Positions 26,301-41,300 of a stretch of DNA of 64,000 nucleotides are shown piece by piece. Below the pieces are notes generated by a model, which saw nothing but the letters and a program-made list of their open reading frames with translations, was not told the DNA's origin and searched no databases. Position 1 is the first letter of the stretch. Every line of letters begins with the position of its first letter. The position numbers were made by a program, and so were the translations under genes. The stretch is from Onthophagus taurus (lineage: Eukaryota > Arthropoda > Insecta > Coleoptera > Scarabaeidae), in contig NC_091971.1 in NCBI RefSeq assembly GCF_036711975.1, positions 11,353,501-11,417,500 of the forward strand, read 5' to 3'.

Positions 26301-29300
26301 CTTAAAAAGACAACTTTTTTCTTATCGTATTCTTAAGTATTATTCGATATAATAACAAGTTTTAGTCATCTCTTCCTGTTCGTTCAATCACATCGTTTTC
26401 AAAGAAATATGTTTGTTAATGTATTTCACATCTCCGAAACTGAATCGAAACATTTTAAATGTTTCAAATGTGGTTGTTTTCTTAACGTGGCTCCGATACG
26501 GTTAATTAATAGGAAATTATTGTGCGGAAGATGTCCGACATTAAGTTCTCCGACGATAACCAATGGTGAAGTAGTTCCTTTAATTGAAATGGTTTTAAAA
26601 AATAGTGTTTTCCCGTGCCGATATTACCAACAAGGCTGTGTGGAATTGCTTAAATTTAATGCCGCTACAAAACACGAATTTTCTTGTAAATTCAAAACGA
26701 TTAATTGTTTTCTGGATGGTTGTAAATGGACGGGACCTATGCACAAGAACCCCACGCACGTGGCAAGGAGTCATCCTGCAAAAATAATCAAGCCTTTTGA
26801 AAAAATGAGGATTGACATCGATGAACCATCGGTTTATCGTAGATTATTACTACATGGTGACAAAGTTTATGTAGCCTCAATTAAAATTTCTTCGACGGTT
26901 TTACGGTATTCTGTTTTTGGTTTACATGAGCAAACAGAATATTGTAATTATAAATACGACGTTTGTTTGAATCAAGCCGATGTGAGTTTTACTCGTTCCA
27001 ATCAAACTTTGGATTATCAAGATTGGGCTACATTTATTGAAACTCAACCTATAGCGAAAAATGTATTACGGACTGTTTTTTTTAAGGATGAACCTATTTA
27101 TATATCTTTTTCGTGCATTCGCACATCTAATTAATAACAAGAAAATTTTATGACTAAATATTTTGTAGAATGTGTTAATATCTCATAAATGTAGTTGTAT
27201 TTTTATATTTCAATAAATCATTTAATGATTATATATATTCTTTAAGTATAAATTGAATTACTAAGTTTGAAATACGTTATATTTTAATTATTTGTAAAGT
27301 CTTTTATGAAAAATCAAGAATAAATTATAATCGAAAATTTAAAAAAAAAAAAAACTGAAATGATATTTAATAAATGTTGGGTTAAAATGTTTCGAAACAA
27401 AATCGAATGTAGTTTCTATTTAACCTATTTTATCAAATGTAAACCGAAATTTAAAAAAATCGTGGAAGGGTTATTTATGGAAATTAAAGGCTAATTTTAA
27501 TCGTAAATTAAAGATGAAGATTTCTTCTACTATAAACCAATATTTAGTAAATATTAGGTTGTATGACTATAATTTTTTGACAAAGAATCGTAAAGGTTTT
27601 TTTGGTTTGATAATTTTTTGGTTAACGCTCATCTTGCATTGAAATAAGTCCACAGGCAGAGTCTTCACCAGACGTATTTGTTGCCCACTAATCAGTTCCT
27701 TTTCAGTTGCTCCGTGTGCAAACGGCTTAAGTCTTGCTTTTGATACAGTAGATCTTTTCTAAACAAGATTAAAAAATGACGTAAATAATAATAATAACAA
27801 CATTTATTAAAAAAAAAAGTCAATTGAATGAAGGAAAGTATATATGTCGCAGGCAAATGGTTGTTTCAGATAAATAGCTTTTTTCTAGTCAGATATTATC
27901 TGCCTAGGCAAATAGTTTTATTCCATTTATTTCTGTCTAAATTCTACTTTCCTAGGCAAATAGCATATGGCTAAAATATTTTCAGACAAATAGCTGTTTA
28001 AGCATTAATTCGTTGTTTGTTCTACCTTTATCCTAGTCAGATACTATCTGCCTAGGCAAATAGTTTCGCCATGACTTTGGCCATGACGCAATGGTATATC
28101 ATTAAACTCGTTGAGAAAAGGACTTTTTATAAAGTCATGGCAAAATTATTGCTTAAATAAAAAAATCAGTTAGACTGCTTTATTAAACATGTAATACTCT
28201 ACAAATTTTTCCTATAACACAACCAGTACAATTAATGAATTGAACATGATAATTTATTAAATTTAAATTAATTAAATTTATTTTAATCTCCAAAATCACT
28301 TTTGAATGGTATGATTTTTGATTTTATTACACAGGGTGGTTTAGTTTTTAATCGGCAAACTTTACTAGGACGTTTACACGGAAACTAATAACTTTAAGGA
28401 AAATACTAAAGAGACAAAAAAGTACCACTAATGAATAAGCTTTACGGTTTACTTACAGCCGAAATACAATACAAAATCTAAATTTTTGGCTCAACTTTGA
28501 CAGCTCATAGCTCGAAAACAAAAAAGTTATTGTTGGCGTTGTTATTTTGGCAAGTACTACGTTCTAGTAAAGTTTCCCGATTAAAAACTTAACCACCCTG
28601 TAGATTCCATCATCGATTCATTAATTGCAATACGTTCCAATGACTAATAAAACATTTATAACAGTGTTGTCCACTAATTTTTGATCAAGATCGACTTTTT
28701 ATATAAATGTCTTGCCAAGATCGACCGAAGGGTTTAAAGTAACCTTCCTTTTTTTTTTGCTCTGAGGGCCAGATATAGATATTTCAGATTCATGATTTTT
28801 TTAGCAATCGACGTTATTCGACTTATAAATAAAAAATAGTAACATTTGTGTTCAATCTTGTTATGGAGTTAGTCTTTATGGTCCATTACTAAGGTTTTAT
28901 GTATAAAAAGTATTTCCCCATCGCCTTTAGTTTTTGAGTTATAATTGAGTTAATTTTCGAAAATCAACAATTTTGATGTTTAATCGATTTAGAGCTTATA
29001 AATAAAAAATAGTAACAGTTGTGTTCAATCTTGTTATGGATTTAGTCTTTATGGCGCATTACTAAGGTTTTATGTATAAAAAGTATTTCCCCATCGCCTT
29101 TAGTTTTTGAGTTATGATTGAGTTAATTTTCGAAAATCAACAATTTTGATGTTTAATCGATTTAGAGCTTATAAATAAAAAAATAGTAATATATAGGTTC
29201 AATCTTGTTATGGATCTAGTCTTTATGGCCCATTACTAAGGTTTTATGTATAAAAAGTTTTTCTCCATCGCGTTTAGTTTTTGAGTTATGATTGAGTTAA

Positions 29301-32300
29301 TTTTCGAAAGTTAACAATTTTGATGTTTAATCGGTTTAGAGCTTATAAATAAAAAATGGTAATAATTGGGTTCAATCTTGTTATGGATTTAGTCTTTATG
29401 GCCCATTGTTAAGGTTTTATAGTTTTATGTATAAAAAGTATTTCCCCATCGCTTTTACTTTATAAGTTATGATTGAGTTAATTTTCGAAAATCAACAATT
29501 TTGATGTTTAATCGATTTAGAGCTTATAAATAAAAAATAGTAATAATTGGGTTCAATCTTGTTATGGATCTAGTCTTTATCGCCCATTACTAAGGTTTTA
29601 TGTATAAAAAGTTTTTCTCCATCGCTTTTAGTTTTTGAGTTACGATTGAGTTAATTTTCGAAAATCAACAATTTTGATGTTTAATCGATTTAGAGCTTAT
29701 AAATAAAAAATAGTAACAGTTGTGTTCAATCTTGTTATGGATTTAGTCTTTATGGTCCATTACTAAGGTTTTATGTATAAAAAGTATTTCCCCATCGCCT
29801 TTAGTTTTTGAGTTATAATTGAGTTAATTTTCGAAAATCAACAATTTTGATGTTTAATCGATTTAGAGCTTATAAATAAAAAATAGTAATAATTGGGTTC
29901 AATCTTTTTATGGATCTAGTCTTTATGGCCCATTACTAAGGTTTTATGTATAAAAAGTATTTCCCCATCGCTTTTACTTTGTAAGTTATGATTGGGTTAA
30001 TTATCGAAAATCAACAATTTTGATGTTTAATCGATTTAGAGCTTATAAATAAAAAATGGTAATAATTTGGTTCAATCTTGTTATGGATTTAGTCTTTATG
30101 GCCCATTACTAAGGTTTTATGTATAAAAAGTATTTCCCCATCGCCTTTAGTTTTTGAGTTATAATTGACTTAATTTTCGAAAATCAACAATTTTGATGTT
30201 TAATCGATTTAGAGCTTATAAATAAAAAAATTGTAATATATAGGTTCAATCTTGTTATGGATCTAGTCTTTATGGCCCATTACTAAGGTTTTATGTATAA
30301 AAAGTTTTTCTCCATTGCTTTTAGTTTTTGAGTTATGGTTGAGTTAATTTTCGAAAATCAACAATTTTGATGTTTAATCGGTTTAGAGCTTATAAATAAA
30401 AGGTGGTAATAATTGGGTTCAATATTGTTATGGATCTAGTCTTTATCGTCCATTACTAAGGTTTTATGTATAAAAAGTTTTTCTCTATCGCTTTTAGTTT
30501 TTGAGTTATGATTGAGTTAATTTTCGAAAATCAACAATTTTGATGTTTAATCGGTTTAGAGCTTATAAATAAAAAATGGTAATAATTGGGTTCAATCTTT
30601 TTATGGATCTAGTCTTTATGGTCCATTACTAAGGTTTTATGTATAAAAAATATTTCCCCATCGCTTTTAGTTTTTGAGTTATGATTGAGTTAATTTTCGA
30701 AAATCAACATTTTGATGTTTAATCGATTTAGAGCAGTAGTGTCCACTAATTTTTGATCAAAATCGACTTTTTATATAAATGTCTTGCCAAGATCGACCGA
30801 AGTGTTTAAAGTAACCTTTTTTTTTGCTCTGAGGCCTAGATATTTTAGATTCATCTATAAGTAATGTTTTAAATTCATTGACCATAAAAAGAAATCTACT
30901 TACAGCTTTTTTCGTTTGATTTCTTATAAGATGTTTTATTAAATGAGAAGACATTCAAGAAATCTTCTACTGGATGCAGAAAAGAAAAAATCTGTTCTAG
31001 TTTCCTTTTATTTCCAATTTCGCACGTTTTTCCACAACTACACGAAAACTTTCCTTATCATCATTCCAATCAGTTCCCGTTATCGGAAAATGCACACAAA
31101 CGTTTCTAGTCGATCGAAACGACAGTTTCTCTCTCTCCGCAACAGCGCACGTGGTGAAAATCCATTTCCAGTTTGTTCGTCTGACAAAGTCGGTCGAGAA
31201 GGACGATTCGTACTACAAACGTTCATTCATTGATCGAACTTTACGTAGAGTGGTTATTTAAATTTTTAGTGAAACATCAAGTAGTTTAATTTATTTCAAT
31301 TTTGGGTTTAATTTTAATTGGAGAGGTGGTTTTGATTTAAATTGACTCTATTTTAGAATAGTTTTATCACGTGTGAATGTGAACTCTTCGGAGGTGCTGT
31401 GAGAAAAGTGAGACCGGATCTTCTCCGTTGGTTTGTTGTTGTTTTGCAGTTTCTTCACTTGTTGTTTGAAGAGATAATTTATTTCTATTAAACACGAAGA
31501 TTGCAAATTCTCAACAATTGTTATTTATACAGTTTTTTTTCTTAAATTACTTTTTTTTTTAAATTTTTTGAGTATTTTCAACTTTAAACAATATCTACAA
31601 ATTTAAATTTAAACAATGCCAATTATTTCTAATACACGTAAACATGACGAATACACATTTTAAACTTTAACTTATCCTTGACTCTAACAATAATTATTTT
31701 TGTAACATCCAATTTTAATTTCCCTCGTAATTGAAAAATCGTGTATTAATCGATTGCAAAAAAAATGTAATCGAATAATTAAAAGAGCCATAAAAATGGA
31801 AACCGGGACCGATTTGAACGTGTTACGAGAAAACTGTGACTAAAAGGTAACTTATTACCTGTGACAAAACGATTGATTACAGGTAAACCGCGTGCGTAAA
31901 AGGTGTCAGATCGGCCGTTTTCCATCTGGCCAAGTGACATCATCGAACTAGAACTCGCCTTTTTAATTGTGTTTCAACACGTGTTGAATACAGAGAAAAC
32001 TTTAAATGATTTTACCATACTTGAAGATAATTACGATGATGTAAAACGGTTTTTGTTTAAAACATGATTCATTTAAACCTTTCATTTAGTTAATGTTGTT
32101 AATGCGCAACCAAGTGGAATATCTGTTGATCTTAAAAAAATTGAAATTAAATTCTGATTAACCAAAAAATAATAAACATCTTGACTCTCACTGGTAACCC
32201 AATTTTATGAAGGTCATTTGTGAATGGTTTCCTTCCTCTTTAGATTTTCACAAAACTACAATACCTCATTAGTATTTCAATTTTTTAGCTAAGCAAAAAT

Positions 32301-35300
32301 GTGTTAACAAAAAAATGAGTAAACGAGAGATATTGTGGAAGTAAACGGATGCAATTTCTCTGTATTATAGATTTTCACATTCTTCGACGTGATTTATTGT
32401 AATGGACAATCTAAGAAAGTTTAATTATCTTTGATTTCCTTTAAATTTTGTATTTTCTCTGTTGATTTGAGAGTTGGAGTTAATTTAAAACTAAAATTTC
32501 TGAGGATTTTCTAACAAAATATTCTGAGAATTATCTAATTAACTTAGGTTGCATATGAAAAAATGCTCTTTAAGAAAATCAAATCTAAAAACTAAAAGCG
32601 ATTTTTCAAAACGGCTTGTTGCATTAAAAAGAGGATACTTTAATTAATAATTGGTGATATTACCACAAGGATCCTTCATGAAATAAATTTTATAGCGAAT
32701 TTTGAAAATTATCAATGAAAATTTCAACATCGAAAATTTTATCAAAACTTCAAATATTGTTTTCTCAAAAACTAAAAGCTATTTTTCAAAACGGGTTGAT
32801 TCATTGGAAAGAAGACACTCTTATTAACACTTTGGGAAATTTTCATACTCATAGTCCAAGAAATCGATTTTATACAAATTTTTAAAACTTAATCGGCGAA
32901 AATTGCAAAATTCTAAAAAATTGTCGATCATTTAAAAAATTTTTTTCTCAAGAACTAAAAGTGATTTTTCAAAACGGCTTTTTGCATTAAAAAGAGGATA
33001 CTTTAATTAATAATTGGTGATATTTCCACAAGGATCCTTCAAGAACTTAATTTTATAGCGAAGTTTGAAAATTATCAATGAAAATTGCAACATCGAGAAT
33101 TTTATTAAAACTTCAAATATTGTTTTATCAAAAACTAAAAGTTATTTTTCAAAATGGGTTGGTTCATTGGAAAGAGGACACTTTTATTAACATTTTAGGA
33201 AATTTTCATACTCATAGTCCAAGAAATCGATTTTATACAAATTTTTAAAACTTAATCGGCGAAAATTGCAAAATTCGAAAAAATTTTCGATCATTTCAAA
33301 CATTTATTTCTCAAGAACTGTAAGTGATTTTTCAAAACGGGTTTTTGCATGAAAAAGAGGATATTTTAATTAATAATTGGTGATATTTCCACAAGGATCC
33401 TTCAAGAACTTAATTTTATAGCGAAGTTTGAAAATTATCAATGAAAATTGCAACATCGAAATTTTTATCAAAACTTCAAATATTGTTTTCTCAGAAACTA
33501 AAAGCTATTTTTCAAAATGGGTTGGTTCATTGGAAAGAGGACACTCTTATTAACACTTTGGGAGATTTTCATACCCATACTCCAAAAACTGGATTTTATA
33601 CGAATTTTTAAAACTTACTCGGCGAGAATTGCAAAATTCGTCAAAATTATCGATTATTTCAAAAATTTATTTCTCAAGAACTAAAAGTGATTTTTCAAAA
33701 CGGCTTTTTGCATTAAAAAGAGGATACTGTAATTAATAATTGGTGATATTTCCACAAGGATCATTCAAGAACTTAATTTTATAGCGAATTTTGAAAATTA
33801 TCAATGAAAATTGCAACATCGAAAATTTTATCAAAACTTCAAATATTGTTTTCTCAGAAACTAAAAGCTATTTTTCAAAATGGGTTGGTTCATTGGAAAG
33901 AGGACACTCTTATTAACACTTTGGGAGATTTTCATACCCATACTCCAAAAACTGGATTTTATACGAATTTTTAAAACTTAATCGGCGAGAATTGCAAAAT
34001 TCGTCAAAATTATCGATTATTTCAAAAATTTATTTCTCAAGAACTAAAAGTGATTTTTCAAAACGGCTTTTTGCATTAAAAAGAGGATACTGTAATTAAT
34101 AATTGGTGATATTTCCACAAGGATCATTCAAGAACTTAATTTTATAGCGAATTTTGAAAATTATCAATGAAAATTGCAACATCGAAAATTTTATCAAAAC
34201 TTCAAACATTGTTTTCTCAAAAACTAAATGTTATTTTTCAAAACGTGTTGGTTCATTGGAAAGAGGACACTTTTATTAACACTTTAGGACATTTTCAAAC
34301 TCATATTCCAAGAAATGGATTTTATACAAATTTTTAAAACTGGCTTTCCACCACTAATAAATATTCTCTTCTGCACTGAGTTCACTGCATATTTACCTAA
34401 AAGTAACTAACTTTAATCAAAATCGAAGGAGAATGTGAACAAAATAAGTCTTGATGCAGTTATTTAGCGTTAAGGTCCATATAAAAACATGTTATTAATT
34501 AAAACGTATTATTTTCACGTTATGATTTACAACTTATTTGGTAAATCGTTTTTCGTTACTACATAATCTTATGAATCATTGTTTTTAATAAAATCTATAT
34601 ATAGATTTCGAGTTACAAACGATTACAAAAAACTGATTCAGAGATATTTTATTGTGCAATTATTTATTTAACATATATATTTATTTAGTTTCAATACAAG
34701 ATTAGATCATCACTTTGTGAAAGGTTTCCTTCAATTTAAACAGTTTTTAACCCACAATATCAAATTAGCACTATTAAGTAAAAAGATATTAGCAATTCCT
34801 TTGCAATTACAGTTTCACCAATTACGATTAGCCATAACTTCCATCAACTCAAAAAAGATATTAAAGAAAGCTTGATTACCTCTTTTCTTCCGCATAAAGT
34901 CATTCAGAGATTTTATTTACTCGTCTCGCCCGGAGCAAGGAAACTGTGATTTCCAACTACATATTCTCTATTAGTTCATATAGAAAGTTAAAAGTTAAGA
35001 ATAAACATTCCCAACTGAAAATGTTAAGTTTATTTACAATATCTTAACGATTTCTAATTAACGTTTTTCGTTTAATTATGATCGTTACCAAGAATTTTCC
35101 GTTAATCAAATTCTCTAAATTAAACCAACGGATCTTGTGGAGTCTTGCTCATTCAACACCGATTGTATATACCGTTTTCGATTCTTACTGCCCCGGGAAA
35201 TACAGTACTTTTTATCTTTGAGGTATCTCACCCGTACTATACTATACAATAAGACGTTTATTCGTCTTATTTTCTCGCAGCACAACCGAGGAATTCCTCA

Positions 35301-38300
35301 CTAGAAATGCATCCCGAGTCAAAGTGTAAACAACGCTTTTTCTTATTTACTTTTAGTCTCGGTTTATTCATCGTCAGTTTACCTTTAGCTGCGGCGATGA
35401 TAGAATCAAAGATATGTAAATTAATCAGATCGCGATAACAACAACGATAACACTCACGTTAACCGAGTTGAAAAGTGTTTTTTTGTCAAATTCAATTTGT
35501 TACGCGTTTCGTGACTGTATGTAATGTTGGTGATGTACGAGTTTTGTGCAAATATGTTTTCTGGATTTTTTATCGCCTATTTTCTTGGATTTTGGATTGC
35601 TATTAGTACAGCTATGTACTATTTTCATTATATTGTTGAAGTTGTTTTAGGTGAGTTAAAAAGAACGTTGTTTTTAATGATATTATTTTCTTTGTCAAGA
35701 ATCTTAATTTACTTAATTTATGTTAATTGTTTCAAGTATTAAGTATAAACATAATATTGTTTGTTATCAGGTTGTTTTGAACATTTTAATTTTCTTTTTC
35801 TATCTTTTTGTGTCATTATTTAAGCAATATTGACTTAAATATTAATTTATTGACTTAAATATTGTTTTAAGATTAATCTCGTAGATAAAAACTTGTATTT
35901 TTTACTTCTAAAACATTTATAACTTAAAGGGGAAATTGAGCTTCTTGAACATGTATATAAGTGTAGTAAAATTTTGTTACATTCAAATGATTTCGATGCA
36001 ATTTAATGCACGCTATGTTTATTGAAAGATCAAAACATTTAAACACACTTCACTTTTATCGCGCTATTTTAAGGATAATATGAGTAAATAGTTCGATACA
36101 ATATATATTATTTACTGTTGCCTTTTGGTTTTGAGGATCAATATTTGATTTTCAACTTGGATTATTGATAAATTCACTTAAATTCGTTTTAATTTTAAAA
36201 GCATGATAACATCGTTCACAATTTGTTGCTTGAAAGAGAAAAAATATGTTGGAATAAAAATAACCAAGAAAATGGCCATAATGGCAACAATAAGAAAGGG
36301 AAAAGGATAACAGAAATTAACCCTTTGTGTCCCAAAAGTCAAAAATTTTGAAACTTTGTTACAGAATGGCCACTTTCTTGTGACACAATGGTTTGTTTCT
36401 TTCATTACAACATAAATAAACATTGCACGCAGTACATTTTGAGTGGGGTCTAGCTTTGGCAGAACAATTTTCACAACTTCCTCTTTTATCATATTTTCGA
36501 TGATCCAGCTTCAGTGTAGACGGTATAAGCGTATTAAGTTAAATATACATTTTTGTATCAAGTAAAATTTGTCAAAAAAGTATGATGACTTAGCATACAT
36601 TGCAGCGGATGACATTTTTCCTCTGATAATTTTAACTTTTTCAAAATTGATACCTTATTGTTAGAGCATAACCATTATTGTGCCTGGAACCTAGAGAGTT
36701 AGGTTGTGCGTGTTTTTTAAGCCTATATTCGAAAAACTAAAGAAACTGGTTAATGATACTTGGATTAAAAACGAAGTAATACAAGAAAGAAGTTTTATAA
36801 ATGCAAAAACTGAACGAAAGGAAAGTTAAAAATTAGTGGCTGAACTTTTATTATAAAAAGTTGTGTATAGAAGAAAAGATTTTGATATTTTCTGCCAAAT
36901 CTTACCCAACCCAACATTCTTGATATAACTTGTATAATATAGCACCAAACTATACAAATATGTTCATTATCACAAACTCAGCAAGTTGTACCTCACTTGT
37001 AGAGAACGAGATCAATTTCATCGCCATTATTAAACAATCATCAACTAATTCCTATGGTTATAATACTTCTCTATAAGGCTTAGCACACTTTACGACTTTT
37101 TGTAGCGGAAATAAAAAAATCGCAGTAGCCATAAAGTGAAAGATATGTCGCATTTGCTTTAATCAGTACATAATGGGTTTTGTGGAGTCCACTTGTGTGA
37201 TGGCCTTATTATTACGAATGAAAGCTAGAAAACGGCGCAAAAAATATTTGGCACATCCACTTGTATATTAAAGACTGCTTAAAAGTCAATTTTATCAAAT
37301 TCATCATGATTTCGTAGAATATTTTTTGTCGCAAGTGTGTATTCCAATTCAAAACAGGGTGCTTTATTTTTTGACAAAAAGATCGTGCTACAGAAAGTCG
37401 TAAGAGATTAGATTGTAGATTTGTTATAGATTAGTAGTTTATCAAATTTATTTGTCCGTATCGCTAACATTTCCGAAATCTAAGAAACTTGTCATTTTGA
37501 CGCTGCACAACATTTTTCAAATGACTATGTAATAGTTCAAAAGCCGAGGTTGATATTCTCAAATACTTGAATAACGTATTTTATCGCTTTGGAATATTGC
37601 TTTTTATCCACCCTTCGCCTTCATAAAGACCCGTAGACGCTTGGGGATGCAGCCACCATAGCAAACGTCGAAATCATGCTGAAGAGTCTTCTAAATGCCT
37701 TCAGATTAGCGTTTTACAGACACTTAATCCTTTTGGAATGTCCACAACCGTCCGTTGAAGCAAAACTAACTCCAAGGAAGCACTTCCTTCATCAGAATCT
37801 AGTTCTGGGAGAAAATCAACCTCTCTTATTGGCTTCCTGAACCGTTCGCAAAAGAATTCTGTCAAATATATCTACTCTGTCAAAGTGCGATTCTTTTACA
37901 TCTTCCTGCTATGATGCTCCAAAGATGTTTGACGATTCTGTGGGGAGATCACTTTCTGAGAGTCACTTTTCTAAGACTCCTCTTAGAATTCTGGAGGACT
38001 TTATCTCGGTCATGTTTGACCATGGTGGGAGTCACAGCAGTCTTTGGACTTCTATTTCTGGAAAGATCCTCGATGCTACCGGTCTCCCGATAACGATGAA
38101 TTGTGCATTGATTAGAACGGCCTGGCTCAATCTCAAAATCGTTGCACAACATATGTGCAAAATTTCACATTCATGCAACAAAAACGAACGTTGTTATACT
38201 ATAAATTTTTGGACTTTTGTGACAAAGCTCTAAATTGCAAGAAAAAGTTCGAAACTTTTTTGGCCACGTTCCAGACTTCAACAAGAAATCGGGAATCATA

Positions 38301-41300
38301 TTTTTAATAACAAAGTGTGAAAGTCGTTGCAAAAATTTGCAGATATAAGAACAGGTGAAAAATCATTCTACATACTATACTTCGAATTCGATCTTTATTT
38401 TCAAATTTAATTCAGTTAAAAAGTTTCTGCAAACATCTACTAAGAAGAAGAAAACAAAAATTAATTAAAACAACGTTGAATTAAAGCAAACGAAGAATAA
38501 ATATCTAATTATTTTTTTAATGTAAACACCAAACCGGAATATCATCCATAAAAATCATTAAATCCAACTCCTTGTCAACCAAAATTAATAACTTTACTAA
38601 CTTACGTCATTGCTCATTATAACCAATTTATTACTTAGACATTATCAAATAATTTTTTTTAAGTTCAAAGTGCAAGGTTCTTTTTTGTACATTCATTTTA
38701 TGTTTTGTTGCTTTTTCATAGAAAACCCGTATAATTTAGCATCATTAATCAATTAATTTTTTTGAAAATCATTGAGAGTCAAATTGCTGATGATGGTGTT
38801 GTTTAAATAGATTTGCCAATTACTGGACAATCTCCTTGTACAGCCCATGCAACTTTAAAACAACTTATTCAGAGATTTAGCAGCGAAGCCGGGGAATTAC
38901 CTGAATTAAAAAGAATTCAAAATCATCCAGCTGTCCCAGAGGAAGAAGTTTCTGATAGGACTTATGAAGATTTGTTATCCACAGCCATAATAAATAAGGT
39001 AATTTTAATTTTTAATGTTTTGATTAAAATTCGAAAATCATTCGGTTGCATTATCTATAATGTTTGGATAAAATCTTTGTACACTTATCGTTTTATCTCG
39101 TTTTTAAAAGTATGTATCGATTGTTACCTAATTCATTGAAGTATTACAACATGAAACCACAAGAACATTTTTAAATGGTCATTAACATTACTTTTTTGTT
39201 AATCTAAAACTAAAGTAAGTTTAATTAACTGCACGTGTTTCTGAGTAATAAGTGTAATTATTTAGATGTCTAGCCGAGCGATAGGAAATCGAACAAGGAC
39301 GTTTCGTTACGGCAATTATATTTATTATCTGTTATTGTCCACGCGGAAAATTCGATCGTTTCACGCCGTTGGACTTTGTGGGTTAGTTAAAGGAAATATT
39401 ATGATTATTAATGTCGTCAAAGAGGAAATTGAGTTGATAACTACTTTAATCATAGAAAATTTTGTTGTTCGAAAGGTCGAAATGACGATGTAGGTAAAGT
39501 AGTAGAAAGGCTAAATTATTTATTAGTCACGGACATTCTCGAGTTCAATTGGAATTTTGTTTAAATCGATTTTTAATTTTAACTAAAATATGTAGATAAC
39601 TTAATCATAATCAAATATATCTAAATTTTCTTTTAGACAATAAAAAGTTAATCATTATCAAAAAAATTCCATAAAATTATCAAAAACATTTTTTAACGAC
39701 TTCCACTTCATTTCTCAATTAGTTCTTCAATTAAAATGACGAGTTCAAGTACTAATAGGAGCGTAAATCTAATAAATATAAATCCCATTCGAAATCTATG
39801 GCTTCGTATGAAATCGATAGCAATCAGAGTATTTCGAGTAAGAATTAAATATGGCGTTAGTTCTGGTGCATCATAAAACTAAACCTCACGAAGAACTTTA
39901 CACATATAAAAAAAGATTTTCTTCGTTTCAGGTGGTTCAGTGTAGTCAAAATGGTGCTCGATCGAATTCGGATAGTGTCTCAAGTCGGGCTTCAAGAAGA
40001 ACGATTCCGAGTACGAATGGAAAAGATATTTTCTTTTCTAGAGAAACTTTGGACGATAAATGGAGGAACATCGATAATCCCGAAGAACAACATGATGATA
40101 CCTCGTCGGTTTCTAGTCTAGATGAGTGGGTTAGGAGTGATTCTAGTATTGGATCAGCTAAATACGTTGATCGAATTTCATTAACAGCAAGTTTTAAATA
40201 TTAATTAATATAAATTTTTTTAATTAACTTCAATTTTTAGATTAAGCAACATATTAATGAAAATAATTCAAGTTGTGATGAGATATCGGACGTAGAATCA
40301 AATCCAAATAGCCTTGAAGCTGAGGATGCGTGGAGTGAAAATTGGTATTTTCAAAAGAAATTAAGAAGTAGCAATTCTCCAGTTCCTGTACCAATGTTGG
40401 TTCCAAATCCGATCGAAGAAGCTAAAGTTTATATTGGAGATAAAGAAGCTGGTGAAATATCCGATATTGAATCAGATTATGGAGAAGCTGAAGTTGTACC
40501 CGATATAAAACACATTCTAGTCAATTCAAGAACCATAATCGGGGGTAAAAATGTTCTTGAAAACGTCGAAGTGGTCGCTGACATCACCAATAATCAAAAC
40601 GGTGTTGAACAAAGAGAAAAAACTGTTTCTGTTATAAAAGAAAATGGGTTAAATCATCGTGAAGTTGATAACTTTGAAGTAGCTCATTTAGGTAAATTTT
40701 CTTTATTAATTATTTTAGTTCGATTACATTAAATATTTTTTTAGTGAGCGAAGAAACTCAGGACGTATCATTGCTATCAATCGATAGTCAAACAGAAAAA
40801 GATACGGAATACACTGAGCAATACGCTTCTTTACCTAGAACTATAGTTAAAGAGCCCAAACCAGTGCCAAGAACTTACGCTTCAAGAAGGAAAGCTAAAA
40901 TTAATCAAGAGACAAAAGAAAATGGTCATATTGAAGTGGAAGAAATGAAAACTCCTGGAGTTATATCAAACGGTTTTAAAGAAAATGGAATTCAAGAGAA
41001 GTCTGAATTAAATGGGGATTCTATCAGTGAAGAATTAATTGCTTTTGAAGGTAAATGAAGCGATAATTATTATAATTTAGTTATTTAAAAAGTTATTTTT
41101 TAGGTTCTTATAGTAAGAAGGAAAAAGAAAAGTGGAAACATGCTGTTGATTTGAAAAATAATCCATATTCACCGGAAAATTTAGAAAGGCGATTAAGTAA
41201 TTCATCATCAACAAGCAGTTCTTTGTAAGTAAATCAATGAATTAATATTAATATTCGTTATAAAACCACTTAAATAAGTTATATAACTGATTTAAATATT

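Noticed and set aside
27600..27760. Minus-strand peptide with KPFAHGATEKEL as an exon
   Set aside because: Follows an AG but has no partner exons, and the open stretch is short; not enough to call a gene.
37911..38233. Two plus-strand frames of 60 and 102 codons
   Set aside because: Antisense shadows of the minus-strand mariner-like remnant.
39266..39493. 75-codon plus-strand frame
   Set aside because: Intronic, no splice-compatible ends or recognisable motif.
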